Notes: a model not told the origin generated them from the sequence alone. Shown: positions 1 to 8,385, counted from the first letter of the stretch. The stretch: DNA of 64,000 nucleotides from a methane-oxidizing endosymbiont of Gigantopelta aegis (GCF_016097405.1 NZ_JAEHGD010000001.1:381003-445002), one strand, 5' to 3'. Translations and numbers: made by a program.

Positions 1-282
1 AAATGCCGCCAGCTCTTCTTCCAAGGCATGATGTGCATGGCTATGCCCACAAATCAAATGCGCCGAACCACTCCCCAAGGGATATTGACTCACTGCGTGC
101 TGCAATGCTGCTTTAAGCTGTGGATGTTGCGACAGGCCCAAATAATCATTACTGCAAAAATTCAGGCAGGGTTTACCATCGACGATAAGTTCCACACCAC
201 TGACAGCCTCGACAATACGCCGCCGCCGATACAAGCCTTGTTGCTGCTGCAATGCCAATTCGGCATTAAAATCGGTCAACAT
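1..282 (-). CDS. bioF: 8-amino-7-oxononanoate synthase, N-terminal part (cut by window edge)
   Basis: Pyridoxal-phosphate enzyme of biotin synthesis that condenses pimeloyl-ACP (or CoA) with alanine to give 8-amino-7-oxononanoate. The 94 visible residues carry hallmarks of the BioF N-terminus: LNFCSNDYLGLSQHP near residue 37, then a glycine-rich GSGSAHLICGHSHAHH stretch and LEEELAAF. The ATG at 282 lies 11 bases past the bioB stop on the same strand, so the two are an operon in the common bioB-bioF order. No strong ribosome site is visible before this ATG, so translation may be coupled to bioB. The C-terminal three quarters, including the PLP lysine, lie outside the window. Confidence 0.93.
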   Translation of the reverse strand, partial: MLTDFNAELALQQQQGLYRRRRIVEAVSGVELIVDGKPCLNFCSNDYLGLSQHPQLKAALQHAVSQYPLGSGSAHLICGHSHAHHALEEELAAF

Positions 283-293
283 CAAATTATGCT

Positions 294-1286
294 TTAGCTG
301 GCGTAACTGGAACCACCCTGATGCAAGCCTAAACGTTCAAACAATTGTAAATCCCGATTGGTCATCGGGTTATCGGTGGTCAGCAATTTTTCGCCATAAA
401 AAATGGAATTGGCACCGGCCAGAAAACACAGTGCCTGCATTTCATCTGTCATTTCATTACGTCCTGCTGACAAGCGCACTCGCGACTCCGGCATCATGAT
501 GCGCGCCACAGCGACAGTCCTCACAAATTCCAATGGATCCAGCTTTTCAGTCCCGGCCAATGGTGTACCTTCCACTTGTACCAACATGTTAATCGGCACA
601 CTCTCCGGATGTTTCGGCAAATTCGCCAGTTGTTGCAAGAGTTTGGCACGATCATCATCGCTTTCGCCCATACCGATGATACCGCCACAACAAACATTGA
701 TGCCAGCGTCACGCACACGCGCCAGCGTATCCAGCCTGTCCTGGTAGGTGCGGGTAGTGATAACCTCAGAATAATACTCTTCCGAAGTATCCAGATTATG
801 ATTGTAATAATCCAGTCCACCATCTTTAAGGCGCTTGGTTTGCTCATCGGTTAACATACCTAAAGTCACACACGTTTCCATGCCTAAAGCCTTGACCCCT
901 TGCACCATTTCCACCACCCGTTCGATATCGCGGTCTTTTGGCGCACGCCAGGCCGCTCCCATGCAAAAACGCGATGCGCCTTGTTCCTTCGCACGTTTGG
1001 CTGTTTCCAAAACTTCTTCAATCGGCAACAAGGCTTCCGGTTGTAAATCCGCATCATAGCGTGCGCTCTGTGGACAATAGCCACAATCCTCAGAACAGGA
1101 ACCTGTTTTAATGCTCAGCAAACTGCTGATTTGGATTTCGTTAGGATCAAAATACTGCCGATGTAGGCTTTGCGCCTGAAAGATCAAATCGTTAAACGGC
1201 AGATTAAATAAAGCCTTAATCTCATCGAGTTGCCAATCATGGCGGATAACCGACACATCGGCCGGGAATGAAGGGCGCGCGGACAT
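294..1286 (-). CDS. bioB: Biotin synthase (radical SAM)
   Basis: Radical-SAM enzyme that inserts sulfur into dethiobiotin, the last step of biotin synthesis. The CxxxCxxC motif for the SAM 4Fe-4S cluster reads CSEDCGYC (about residues 63-70 of the 330-residue form). Other family blocks are [24 protein letters not shown] and [12 protein letters not shown]. The reading frame is open up to 1337, but the start chosen is the ATG at 1286: an AGGAG box sits about 9 bases upstream and a promoter -10 box lies at 1326-1331, inside the longer version. Length matches the usual 320-350 residues. It is followed by bioF. The sequence upstream of its promoter is disrupted by an insertion sequence, see the BirA-like half-sites. 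Confidence 0.97.
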   Translation of the reverse strand: MSARPSFPADVSVIRHDWQLDEIKALFNLPFNDLIFQAQSLHRQYFDPNEIQISSLLSIKTGSCSEDCGYCPQSARYDADLQPEALLPIEEVLETAKRAKEQGASRFCMGAAWRAPKDRDIERVVEMVQGVKALGMETCVTLGMLTDEQTKRLKDGGLDYYNHNLDTSEEYYSEVITTRTYQDRLDTLARVRDAGINVCCGGIIGMGESDDDRAKLLQQLANLPKHPESVPINMLVQVEGTPLAGTEKLDPLEFVRTVAVARIMMPESRVRLSAGRNEMTDEMQALCFLAGANSIFYGEKLLTTDNPMTNRDLQLFERLGLHQGGSSYAS

Positions 1287-1325
1287 ACGAGCAATCTCCT
1301 GCAAAAAGGTTAAACTAAGAGCAGC

Positions 1326-1355
1326 AATATTCAACAAATTTTATCGACTTGTCAA
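1326..1355 (-). promoter_or_regulatory. Predicted sigma-70 promoter of bioBF
   Basis: On the minus strand a perfect TTGACA (-35, 1350-1355) is followed after 18 bases by AATATT (-10, 1326-1331), or after 17 bases by GAATAT. The expected transcript start near 1319 leaves a leader of roughly 33 bases before the chosen bioB ATG. The -35 box lies inside the conserved BirA-like half-site at 1349-1357, the usual arrangement for biotin-repressed promoters. Predicted by eye only. Confidence 0.6.
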
Positions 1356-1357
1356 CC
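1349..1357 (+). promoter_or_regulatory. Left half of a BirA-type operator
   Basis: TTGTCAACC matches the half-site of the BirA operator (consensus TTGTAAACC, 14-16 bases, GGTTTACAA). Its partner GGTAAACAA is found at 2589-2597, on the far side of the insertion sequence. If the element and one copy of its target duplication are removed, the two halves are exactly 15 bases apart. The site is therefore read as an operator that an insertion has split. BirA binding is inferred from the motif. Confidence 0.6.
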
Positions 1358-1364
1358 TACCCTA

Positions 1365-1374
1365 CATCAAATGG
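1365..1374 (+). repeat. Target-site duplication, left copy (ISAs1-type element)
   Basis: CATCAAATGG directly precedes the left inverted repeat and is repeated exactly at 2581-2590. A 10-bp duplication fits the 8-10 bp reported for ISAs1-family elements and marks a recent insertion. Confidence 0.93.
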
Positions 1375-2580
1375 CAGGGCAATCGGGTTTAAAAAAGGGT
1401 TGAAATTATAATTTAGATAAGGTATTGGTTTTATCATTTTGATTATAAATGACAGTTACCCCAACGGCCTCAATTATCCACCATTTTTCAACGATTGCTG
1501 ATCCAAGAGTAGATCGGCGAAAGAAGCATCAACTCACTGATATATTTTTCATCACCTTGTGTGCGACTATTTGTGGAGCCGATAACTGGGTGGCCATTGA
1601 AAAATTTGGAAAGGCTAAAGAAAGCTGGTTCACTGAACAGCTTGGTTTAGAAAATGGAATCCCTTCACATGATACGTTGGGTGCTGTTTTTGCCGCCATA
1701 GATACGGAACAATTTAGTCAATGCTTCTCAAACTGGGTGGCCGATCTAGCGGACTTGGTTGAAGAAGATATTATTGCAATGGATGGCAAATGCTTAAGGC
1801 GCAGTATTGATAAAGCCTCAAATAAGTCAGCCATCTATATGGTGAGCGCCTGGTCGCGGAAAAACAGTTTGGTTTTAGGTCAGGCGAAAGTGGATGATAA
1901 ATCCAATGAAATTACGGCCATACCCAAACTTCTGTCGCGTTTGGATATTGCAGGCGCTTTGATTACAATTGATGCAATGGGGTGCCAAAAGAAAATAGCC
2001 AAACAGATTATCGACCAAGGCGGTGACTATGTTTTGAGTTTAAAAGGAAATCATGGCACCTTACATGAGGATGTAAAGGCCTATTTTACATCCGCTTTAT
2101 CGCCAGAAATTGCCACAAAAACCGTCAATGGTGAGCATGGGCGAATTGAAACGCGTTCTGTTCGTGTCACGGATGAGATTGAATGGTTAAAAAAGGAGCA
2201 TTCCTGGTCAGGATTAAAAAGTATTATTGCCGTCACAGCAGCACAAGAGAAGTGGATGAAAAAATAACCGAGGAAACACGCTATTTTATAAGCAGTTTAA
2301 GCGCAAACGATCCAAACAAGTTAGAGCATGCTGTTCGCGCTCATTGGGCGATTGAAAATAACTTGCATTGGGTTCTTGATCTTGCTTTTGATGAGGATAG
2401 CAACCGAACCCGCAAAGGATATAGTGCTTCAAACTTAGCTGTCATTCGACACATGGCCTTAAATTTAATAAAAGCCGAGGAAACGGCCAAAGTCGGTGTA
2501 AAAACCAAGCGAATGATGGCAGGGTGGGATAATGATTATTTACTCAAGATTCTTGGTGTAATTTAAACCCGATTGCCCTG
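1375..2580 (+). mobile_element. ISAs1-family insertion sequence (1206 bp)
   Basis: The element has perfect 19-bp terminal inverted repeats: CAGGGCAATCGGGTTTAAA at 1375-1393 and its reverse complement at 2562-2580. It is flanked by identical 10-bp target duplications (1365-1374 and 2581-2590). It carries one transposase gene whose reading frame is interrupted by a shift near 2230-2265. Ends and duplication are intact, so the insertion is recent even if this copy is no longer autonomous. It sits between the divergent genes bioB and comF. Confidence 0.95.
1449..2566 (+). pseudogene. ISAs1-family transposase, frameshifted
   Basis: DDE transposase of the ISAs1/H-repeat family. The first frame (1449-2267) contains the N-terminal IIHHFSTIADPRVDRRKKH block and two acidic catalytic regions, IIAMDGKCLRRS and ITIDAMGCQKKIAKQ. 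The second frame (from within 2183 to 2566) contains TEETRYFISSL and AHWAIENNLHWVLD with the expected catalytic glutamate. The frames overlap at 2183-2267. A shift of one base anywhere from the CAAGAGAAG stretch to the A6 run at about 2258-2263 would restore a normal family protein. A simple inactivating indel is the plainest reading. A minus-one slip on the A6 run just before the stop is also possible, because it would rejoin the frame directly at ITEETRYF. Confidence 0.85.
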
Positions 2581-2590
2581 CATCAAATGG
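2581..2590 (+). repeat. Target-site duplication, right copy (overlaps comF start)
   Basis: CATCAAATGG, identical to 1365-1374. The ATG inside it (2587-2589) is the start codon of comF, so the insertion kept the coding sequence but replaced everything upstream of it. Confidence 0.93.
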
Positions 2591-3288
2591 TAAACAACTG
2601 GCTTAAATTTATACAGCACAAGCTGTTTCCACCGAGCTGCATCGTCTGCGATCATGCAGGCTTTGACCATAAAGATATATGCGCCGCCTGTTATGCTGAT
2701 TTAATATTAAACCTATGTCATTGTCGCCTTTGTGCAACGCCGTTAACCAGTGAGACTAATCATATGCAGTTATGTGGCCAATGCTTAAAAAAACCACCGC
2801 GCTATCAACAGGTGAGTGCCCCTTTTTTATATCAACACAGTATACGCTGGCTGATTACCGGCCTGAAATTTCATCGACAAGTCAAAAATGCGCGCTTGTT
2901 GGGCCAACTCTTTATCGATTACTTACCTAGCGAACATCCCTGGCCTGATTTTATCGTTCCCGTTCCACTACATCCTAAACGCTATCGTCAAAGGGGCTTT
3001 AATCAATCACAGGAAATTGCCACAACGGTCGCTCGTCAGCTCGAGATTCCGCTGCGCCCCAATCTCTGTCAGCGCATCAAATACACCCCACCACAAAGTC
3101 TTTTACAAGCTAAACAACGGCATAAAAACATTCGCCATGCCTTTAACGTCAGCGCATTTCCGCAAGGTTCCAATATCGTTATTTTCGATGATGTGATGAC
3201 AACAGGTGCCACAGTTTCTGAGCTAGCGAAAGTTTTAAAACAAGCCGGAGCCGGCCAGGTCTGGGTCTGGGTTTGTGCGCGAGCTTGA
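2587..3288 (+). CDS. comF: ComF family phosphoribosyltransferase-like protein
   Basis: ComF-type protein (233 residues) with an N-terminal zinc-ribbon-like part, CIVC (residues 18-21) and CAAC, then CRLC and CGQC pairs, and a C-terminal phosphoribosyltransferase fold with the PRPP loop IVIFDDVMTTGATVSE (about residues 197-212). Homologues act in DNA uptake in competent bacteria, and in many gammaproteobacteria the gene sits next to bio genes, as here. The biochemical reaction is not established. The ISAs1 insertion ends 6 bases before the ATG, so its native leader and promoter are gone. Expression now depends on sequence within the element, and no good ribosome site is seen there. Confidence 0.92.
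   Translation: MVNNWLKFIQHKLFPPSCIVCDHAGFDHKDICAACYADLILNLCHCRLCATPLTSETNHMQLCGQCLKKPPRYQQVSAPFLYQHSIRWLITGLKFHRQVKNARLLGQLFIDYLPSEHPWPDFIVPVPLHPKRYRQRGFNQSQEIATTVARQLEIPLRPNLCQRIKYTPPQSLLQAKQRHKNIRHAFNVSAFPQGSNIVIFDDVMTTGATVSELAKVLKQAGAGQVWVWVCARA
2589..2597 (+). promoter_or_regulatory. Right half of the split BirA-type operator
   Basis: GGTAAACAA matches the right BirA half-site (consensus GGTTTACAA) at 7 of 9 positions and pairs with TTGTCAACC at 1349-1357. Before the insertion it would have overlapped the start of comF and lain upstream of the bioB promoter. It is now more than 1.2 kb from its partner. Confidence 0.55.
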
Positions 3289-3311
3289 TAAAAAGCTTGC
3301 ATGCACTACTA

Positions 3312-3473
3312 GGAGGCTGTCGGATTTAGAAAAATTCTACTGCGACAGTGGGAAATCGGTCCATTTTTCCAATCTTTTTCGTTGCGTAGCATCACTATGC
3401 GCCTCAAAAGATCGAAAAACTGTCCTCGATTTTCCACTCGTCTCGTTACGAATCCCTAAACCCGACAGCCTCC
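3312..3473. mobile_element. 162-bp MITE with TA target duplication
   Basis: Terminal inverted repeats run GGAGGCTGTCGGATTTAG (from 3312) and the reverse complement of GGAGGCTGTCGGGTTTAG (to 3473), one mismatch in 18. TA flanks both ends (3310-3311 and 3474-3475), the duplication made by IS630/Tc1-type transposases. The inside is also imperfectly self-complementary (AGTGGGAAATCG against CGATTTTCCACT, and further paired blocks), so the whole element can fold into one long hairpin. It has no coding capacity. It ends 6 bases before the stop codon of the regulator gene and may act as a terminator between that gene and the convergent comF. Confidence 0.8.
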
Positions 3474-3479
3474 TAGGAG

Positions 3480-4865
3480 TCAATGTCCGGTTAAATGATA
3501 TTTTTGCACTCGATAACGCAAAGTTTCGCGGGTTGTGCCCAGCATTCGAGCGGCTGCGGTGACATTATGGTCGGTTTTCTCCAATACCTTCTGGATAATA
3601 AATTTCTCCATGTCCTGTAAACTCAAACTGCCATCTAGCGGTAATAAAATACCCGCATCGCCAGTCGGTTCGACAACCGGCGTATCAGCCGGTAACGCCA
3701 GTTGTAGCCACTGCTCCGGAAACTCTTCATCCGTTGCCAATAACACACAACGTTCGATAATATTGCGTAATTCCCGAACATTACCTGGCCAATCATAATT
3801 TTCCAGTTTGTACCAGACGCGATCTGGAATATGTCGTACCTGTTTACCTGACTTGGTATTGTTTTCAGCGATAAACTGATGAACCAGGTCGGGTAAATCT
3901 TCCATTCTGTCGCGTAAAGGGGGTATCTGTATATTGATGACATTCAGTCGATGGTATAAATCTTCTCTGAACCGGCCTTCTTTTACGCGCTGCCGCAAAT
4001 CCTGGTGAGTGGCCGCGATAATTTGTACATCGACATCAATTTCCTGTTCGCCGCCAAGCCTACGGATACGCAACTCTTCCACGGCCTTGAGCAACTTACC
4101 TTGCAACTCTAAATCCATTTCCCCGATTTCATCGAGAAACAAGGTGCCAGAATGCGCCAGTTCAAACATACCACGACGGCGTTTTTTAGCGCCGGTAAAT
4201 GCCCCCGCCTCATAGCCGAATAATTCCGCTTCCAGCAATTCATGTGGTAATGCTGCGCAATTGATTTCAATCAACGGCATGTTAGCGCGGCGCCCAGAAT
4301 AATGTAGTACTTTGGCAATTAGCCCCTTACCGGTTCCGGTTTCACCGGTAATAATCAAACTTGAAAATGGCACTTTTGCCATTTGCTGAACCATTTCTCG
4401 TAATCGTTGCATGGCTGGGCTTTTACCGCTCAAAGCACTGAGGGTATAACGGCTGTTTTGACGTTGTGTTTCATTCTCCAATCGGCGCTGAATACGGGCG
4501 CTACGCGCTGCACCCTCTACCAGCATATTCAATCGTTCCAGATCACACGGCTTTTCGATAAAATCATAGGCGCCCAGCCGCACGGCACGAACCGAGTCGG
4601 AAACACTGCCAAAACCGGTTAAAAAAAGCCATTCGCAACGCGGCAGTCCATCTTTACAGTGCGCCATAAAATCCAGCGCATTACCATCCGGCAAATTCAT
4701 ATCGGACACTATCACCAGCGGATCAAACTGTTGATTTTCCAACATTGATTTAGCCGTCGCCAAATCACGGGCAATCTGAACCTCCCAGCCTTTCTTCTGA
4801 AAATAGCGGGCGATTTCATTGCCCAGAAGAATTTCATCTTCAATCAATAGCAAACTGTTTTTCAT
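3480..4865 (-). CDS. NtrC-type sigma-54-dependent response regulator
   Basis: Transcription activator of 461 residues with three domains: an N-terminal receiver (phospho-acceptor Asp55 in IVSDMNLPDG), a central AAA+ domain with Walker A GETGTGKG and the sigma-54 contact loop GAFTGA, and a C-terminal Fis-type helix-turn-helix (NVTAAARMLGTTRETLRYRVQ). The start at 4865 overlaps the kinase stop as ATGA; a longer frame to 4919 would run into the kinase. It is the last gene of the Ehr operon. Because that operon has a sigma-54-like promoter and an upstream tandem dyad, autoregulation by this protein is the simplest inference. Confidence 0.95.
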   Translation of the reverse strand: MKNSLLLIEDEILLGNEIARYFQKKGWEVQIARDLATAKSMLENQQFDPLVIVSDMNLPDGNALDFMAHCKDGLPRCEWLFLTGFGSVSDSVRAVRLGAYDFIEKPCDLERLNMLVEGAARSARIQRRLENETQRQNSRYTLSALSGKSPAMQRLREMVQQMAKVPFSSLIITGETGTGKGLIAKVLHYSGRRANMPLIEINCAALPHELLEAELFGYEAGAFTGAKKRRRGMFELAHSGTLFLDEIGEMDLELQGKLLKAVEELRIRRLGGEQEIDVDVQIIAATHQDLRQRVKEGRFREDLYHRLNVINIQIPPLRDRMEDLPDLVHQFIAENNTKSGKQVRHIPDRVWYKLENYDWPGNVRELRNIIERCVLLATDEEFPEQWLQLALPADTPVVEPTGDAGILLPLDGSLSLQDMEKFIIQKVLEKTDHNVTAAARMLGTTRETLRYRVQKYHLTGH

Positions 4866-6250
4866 TGCAAATAGCTTAAGGTCAGGCGCACACAGGCCAA
4901 GCCCTGCTCTGTGTTCCACACGCTTAAATCACCGCCATGCGCTCTGGCGAATCGTAATACCATCGGTAACCCCAACCCCGTACCGTGTTTTTTATGACTG
5001 GCAAATGGACGAATTCCCTGTTGCAAAAATTCATCAGAAAAACCGGCACCAGTATCGAGTACATCAATAATAAGCTGCTTGTTTTCGATGTTTACCCGCA
5101 CGGTGACCGTTCCGGCCTGGCTGCCAATTGACTGTATTGCATTCAAAATCAAGTTTAATAATGCCTGGCGCAATTCATTTTTAGGTAAAAACACGTCAAT
5201 GTCTGGATCGCATTCAAGCTTAATATGGATTTTTTCATCAATTTGATAGTTTAACAAGGTAATTAGATCCTTAATCCAGTCATATAAAATGAAGTGAGTG
5301 GGTTGTTCGGGCTGCTGCCTGGAATAGACCAGTAAATCATTCAAACGCCCGGTTAAGCGCTTGATTTCATTATGTACTAATTGCAAGCGTTCACACATAT
5401 CCCTGTCCTGACAATCTTGACACATATTTTCCAGCGCAACTTGTATACCCGCTAACGGGTTGCGTAATTCATGTGCCGCACTGGCCGCTAACTCGCCAAC
5501 GGCCGCTAAACGTTCTGCGCGTGCCAGACTATGACTTTGTTCCAATAGGCTATGGGTGGCCTGGCGGACTTCCTGCTCCAGCGAGGCGGTATGTTGCCGA
5601 TGTTCCTGCTCCAGTTCACGCAAGCGATTGACCAGACGGTTATAGCTATCGAACAAGGCTTTTATGGCCGGATCAGTCTTACCCGGCTCCACAGGTTGCC
5701 GACTGCCTTCGGCCAGACGGGTCAACAAGCGCTCCAGGTTATTGATCGGCTCTGTCACGAAACGCTTGAAATAAAACCGTCCCACTAATAAAAACAACAA
5801 AACGACACCCGTCGGCACTAAAATAGCCAGCTTCAGTTCCAGTTCGTTATTGGCATAAATCTTGTCGAGCAGGCTTTCTTCAGCTTTGAGTTGAGCCGAT
5901 AAGGTTTTGTGTAAAACCGGCAGAATGGTGTTTTTATCAATACGACCTGCCTGATGCGACAAGATGTTCTGAAGCTGCTCCAGCAATATTCGGGTTTCGT
6001 CCGGTATTTGAGGCTGATTATGCAAAAATGCCTGCAATAATTTTTGTTTGTCGGGCTTACTGGGTGTTTGGTCTTGCAAAATAAACAATAATTGCTCTAA
6101 TTGATGACTTTGAACAATCTCTTGTTTAAGGCGATCGATACGCTGAAGATTTTTCCAGCTCATTCCACTTAAGGCGACTAATTCACTTAAGGCCAGAACA
6201 CCCAGTAACAGGCCAATCACGACAACTGGCCTGTAAATTAAACGATTCAT
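4862..6250 (-). CDS. Membrane sensor histidine kinase, partner of the NtrC-type regulator
   Basis: 462 residues. Two membrane helices (about 8-28 and 140-160) enclose a roughly 110-residue, mostly helical periplasmic region, followed by a HAMP linker, a coiled-coil stretch, a dimerisation domain with the phospho-acceptor His260 in AASAAHELRNPLAG, and an ATPase domain (N box NLILNAIQS, G boxes DTGAGFS and GTGLGLPM). An unusual CQDCQDRDMC cluster (Cys277, Cys280, Cys286) lies in the helical hairpin just after the histidine and could bind metal or sense redox state. It begins 2 bases after the small-subunit gene and overlaps the regulator gene, so its signal is probably tied to the complex encoded upstream. 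Confidence 0.93.
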   Translation of the reverse strand: MNRLIYRPVVVIGLLLGVLALSELVALSGMSWKNLQRIDRLKQEIVQSHQLEQLLFILQDQTPSKPDKQKLLQAFLHNQPQIPDETRILLEQLQNILSHQAGRIDKNTILPVLHKTLSAQLKAEESLLDKIYANNELELKLAILVPTGVVLLFLLVGRFYFKRFVTEPINNLERLLTRLAEGSRQPVEPGKTDPAIKALFDSYNRLVNRLRELEQEHRQHTASLEQEVRQATHSLLEQSHSLARAERLAAVGELAASAAHELRNPLAGIQVALENMCQDCQDRDMCERLQLVHNEIKRLTGRLNDLLVYSRQQPEQPTHFILYDWIKDLITLLNYQIDEKIHIKLECDPDIDVFLPKNELRQALLNLILNAIQSIGSQAGTVTVRVNIENKQLIIDVLDTGAGFSDEFLQQGIRPFASHKKHGTGLGLPMVLRFARAHGGDLSVWNTEQGLACVRLTLSYLQ

Positions 6251-6252
6251 CG

Positions 6253-6801
6253 TTATTTTTGACTGGCAGCCAACGGCTGTGACTGGGTTTTTACGCCGTT
6301 TATCAAGCCCAATATGCCTTTGAGCAGCATCTTAGGCGTCGGCGGGCAACCTGGTATGGTCACATCCACAGGAATTACCTTATCGACACCCCCACAGCAG
6401 GCGTAACTCTCACCAAATTCACCTCCACACACCGCACAATCACCTGCGGCAATCACCCATTTAGGTTCGGGCGTAGCCTGCCAAGTTCTCAACAAAGCGG
6501 TCTGCATATGACGCGACACCGGCCCTGTCACCAATAACACATCGGCATGACGTGGCGAGGCAACAAAATGGACACCAAAGCGTTCAACGTCATATATTGG
6601 GTTGTTCAAAGCATGGATTTCCAATTCACAGCCATTGCAGGAACCGGCATCAACCTCACGAATTGCCAAACTGCCTTTAAAATGACGGTCAATCTGCTGT
6701 TTAACTTCAATACCTAATTGTTCCAGATCATCAGATGTGGGTTTTTTAACCCGTTCTGTCACAACACCCGTTTTCAGCGTTTTACTAAACAGTCTTAACA
6801 T
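6253..6801 (-). CDS. hyfI: Hyf/Ehr complex small subunit (NuoB/HyfI-like iron-sulfur protein)
   Basis: Homologue of NuoB and of group-4 hydrogenase small subunits, 182 residues. The four ligands of the proximal 4Fe-4S cluster (N2 in complex I) are present: Cys55 and Cys58 in GSCNGCELE, Cys122 in AAGDCAVCGG, and Cys152 in TIPGCPPTP. It should therefore carry electrons at the interface with the large subunit at 6811-8385. An additional CC pair at 135-136 is not a known ligand. It lies in the membrane-associated soluble arm of the complex, 9 bases after the large-subunit gene. The symbol is used by homology; the complex is probably not a hydrogenase. Confidence 0.9.
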   Translation of the reverse strand: MLRLFSKTLKTGVVTERVKKPTSDDLEQLGIEVKQQIDRHFKGSLAIREVDAGSCNGCELEIHALNNPIYDVERFGVHFVASPRHADVLLVTGPVSRHMQTALLRTWQATPEPKWVIAAGDCAVCGGEFGESYACCGGVDKVIPVDVTIPGCPPTPKMLLKGILGLINGVKTQSQPLAASQK

Positions 6802-6810
6802 GATAATTCC

Positions 6811-8385
6811 TTATAAATCATGGCCGGAATACGAGCCATTCAATGATTTATTACAAACCGGAAAATCCGGCACGATGTTGTTCAACACAATTTTTTCCAA
6901 TGCTGGCCAATTCACACAGCTTGGATCCCGCGTATAAAATCGACTGATACAATTATTTTCATCAAAACGAACATAGCTGATAATCTCACCGCGCCAGCCA
7001 TCAATCATCGCCAGTCCTTCAGCCTGCGCCTGGGGTCTTTTCCAGTCCGCTTTGATCGCACCTTCAGGTAACTGACTCAGCATTTGCCTAAGTAATTTGA
7101 TAGATGCAAAAATCTCCTTCACTCTGACCCAAACACGCGAAGCCACATCGCCCTGATCTTCCAACACGGCATTAAATTGCAAGGCATGGTACGGGGCATA
7201 AGGCTTATCCCGGCGCACATCAAAATCCTGGCCACTAGCGCGGCCAACATATCCCACCACACCAAAATCTTGTGCGGTTTGTGGCGACAAATAACCTGCA
7301 GTGTAAAGCCTGTCTTCCAATGAGGAGTTCATATCGATGGCCGGCACAATAACATCCAATTCCTGTCGCAATGTTTTTAATGCCTGTAATTGCTGCTCAC
7401 AAGCATCAGGGGTAATATCAAGACTAACGCCACCCGGAACGATATAGTCCATCATTAAACGATGTCCAAAATCTTTTAACTGTGGTCTAAGCCACTGTTC
7501 CCTGAGTCGTGAGAATTGCATTTGGGCAAAGGCAAAACCAACATCGTTACAAATTGCACCAATATCCCCTAGATGATTTGCTATCCGCTCCCGTTCACAG
7601 GCAATGCCACGCAACCAAGCCGCACGCTCTGGAATTTCGACAGATGCCGCCTGCTCCATCGCCTGACAGGCTGCCCAACCATGGGCTACCGTACTATCAC
7701 CCGAAATCCGCGCCGCCAGTCGCGCCAGTTTTTCAGGACTACGGCCAACGGCCAGCTTTTCAATGCCTTTATGCACATAGCCTAAGCGTTCTTCCAGATT
7801 CAAAATGGTTTCACCCACCGCTTGAAAGCGAAAATGTCCAGGCTCAATAATACCCGCATGAACCGGGCCTACCGGAATTTCATACACGCCATGCCCACGG
7901 GCTTTGACAAAGGCATAATCCATATCAGGCGGTGTAATGGACTGAGGCTGACCACTTAAAGGAAAGTCCTTTCTCAGTGGATACTCATGTTTGTGCCAGG
8001 CTTGATGTTTAATCCAGGGTCTGTGGTCGGGACAATCTGTAAAATGAATCCCTAACAAATCCTGCGTATGCCGCTCACTGCGGTTAGCTGCCGCATAAAC
8101 GGTTGATTGTGAGGGTAGTTGCGGATGCATTTCAGGAACCGTTGTTCTCAACAACACATAATCACCGTTTTTTTCCAGCAAGGCATTAACATTAAACCCT
8201 GCTTCAACCTGCTCAGCCCAACCGGCTACCCAGCGTGCAGACAAGTCCTTAGCTAATCTGGCAGCTTGTTGCCATTGGGATGATTCAATTTGCCATAGCG
8301 TTGTATCCTGAATCAAAGATGGCTTATGGCTTATCTGATTGCTCGATAGCATCTGTGAAAACATATCGCGCCATGACTGACTCAT
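6811..8385 (-). CDS. hyfG: Hyf/Ehr complex large subunit lacking NiFe ligands (NuoCD/HyfG-like)
   Basis: 524-residue fusion of a NuoC-like N-terminal domain (about 1-150, with HTQDLLGIHFTDCPDHRPW) and a NuoD/hydrogenase-large-subunit domain (GPVHAGIIEPGHFRF, LGYVHKGIEKL). In true group-4 hydrogenases the Ni is held by CxxC in RICGIC and by CxxC in DPCYSC. Here the first reads RISGDS (Ser228, Ser231) and the second NGSYSG (Ser518, Gly521), so all four cysteines are gone. There is no long peptide after the second motif, as expected when Ni maturation is not needed. It therefore belongs with the energy-converting-hydrogenase-related (Ehr) complexes. Substrate unknown. ATGA overlap with the preceding gene. 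Confidence 0.9.
   Translation of the reverse strand: MSQSWRDMFSQMLSSNQISHKPSLIQDTTLWQIESSQWQQAARLAKDLSARWVAGWAEQVEAGFNVNALLEKNGDYVLLRTTVPEMHPQLPSQSTVYAAANRSERHTQDLLGIHFTDCPDHRPWIKHQAWHKHEYPLRKDFPLSGQPQSITPPDMDYAFVKARGHGVYEIPVGPVHAGIIEPGHFRFQAVGETILNLEERLGYVHKGIEKLAVGRSPEKLARLAARISGDSTVAHGWAACQAMEQAASVEIPERAAWLRGIACERERIANHLGDIGAICNDVGFAFAQMQFSRLREQWLRPQLKDFGHRLMMDYIVPGGVSLDITPDACEQQLQALKTLRQELDVIVPAIDMNSSLEDRLYTAGYLSPQTAQDFGVVGYVGRASGQDFDVRRDKPYAPYHALQFNAVLEDQGDVASRVWVRVKEIFASIKLLRQMLSQLPEGAIKADWKRPQAQAEGLAMIDGWRGEIISYVRFDENNCISRFYTRDPSCVNWPALEKIVLNNIVPDFPVCNKSLNGSYSGHDL

Noticed and set aside
1287-1337. Longer form of BioB starting at 1337
   Set aside because: It would begin upstream of the predicted -10 box and ignores the good ribosome site before the ATG at 1286.
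3275-3562. 95-residue plus-strand frame spanning the MITE
   Set aside because: It runs through the hairpin element and into the antisense of the regulator gene; no family features.
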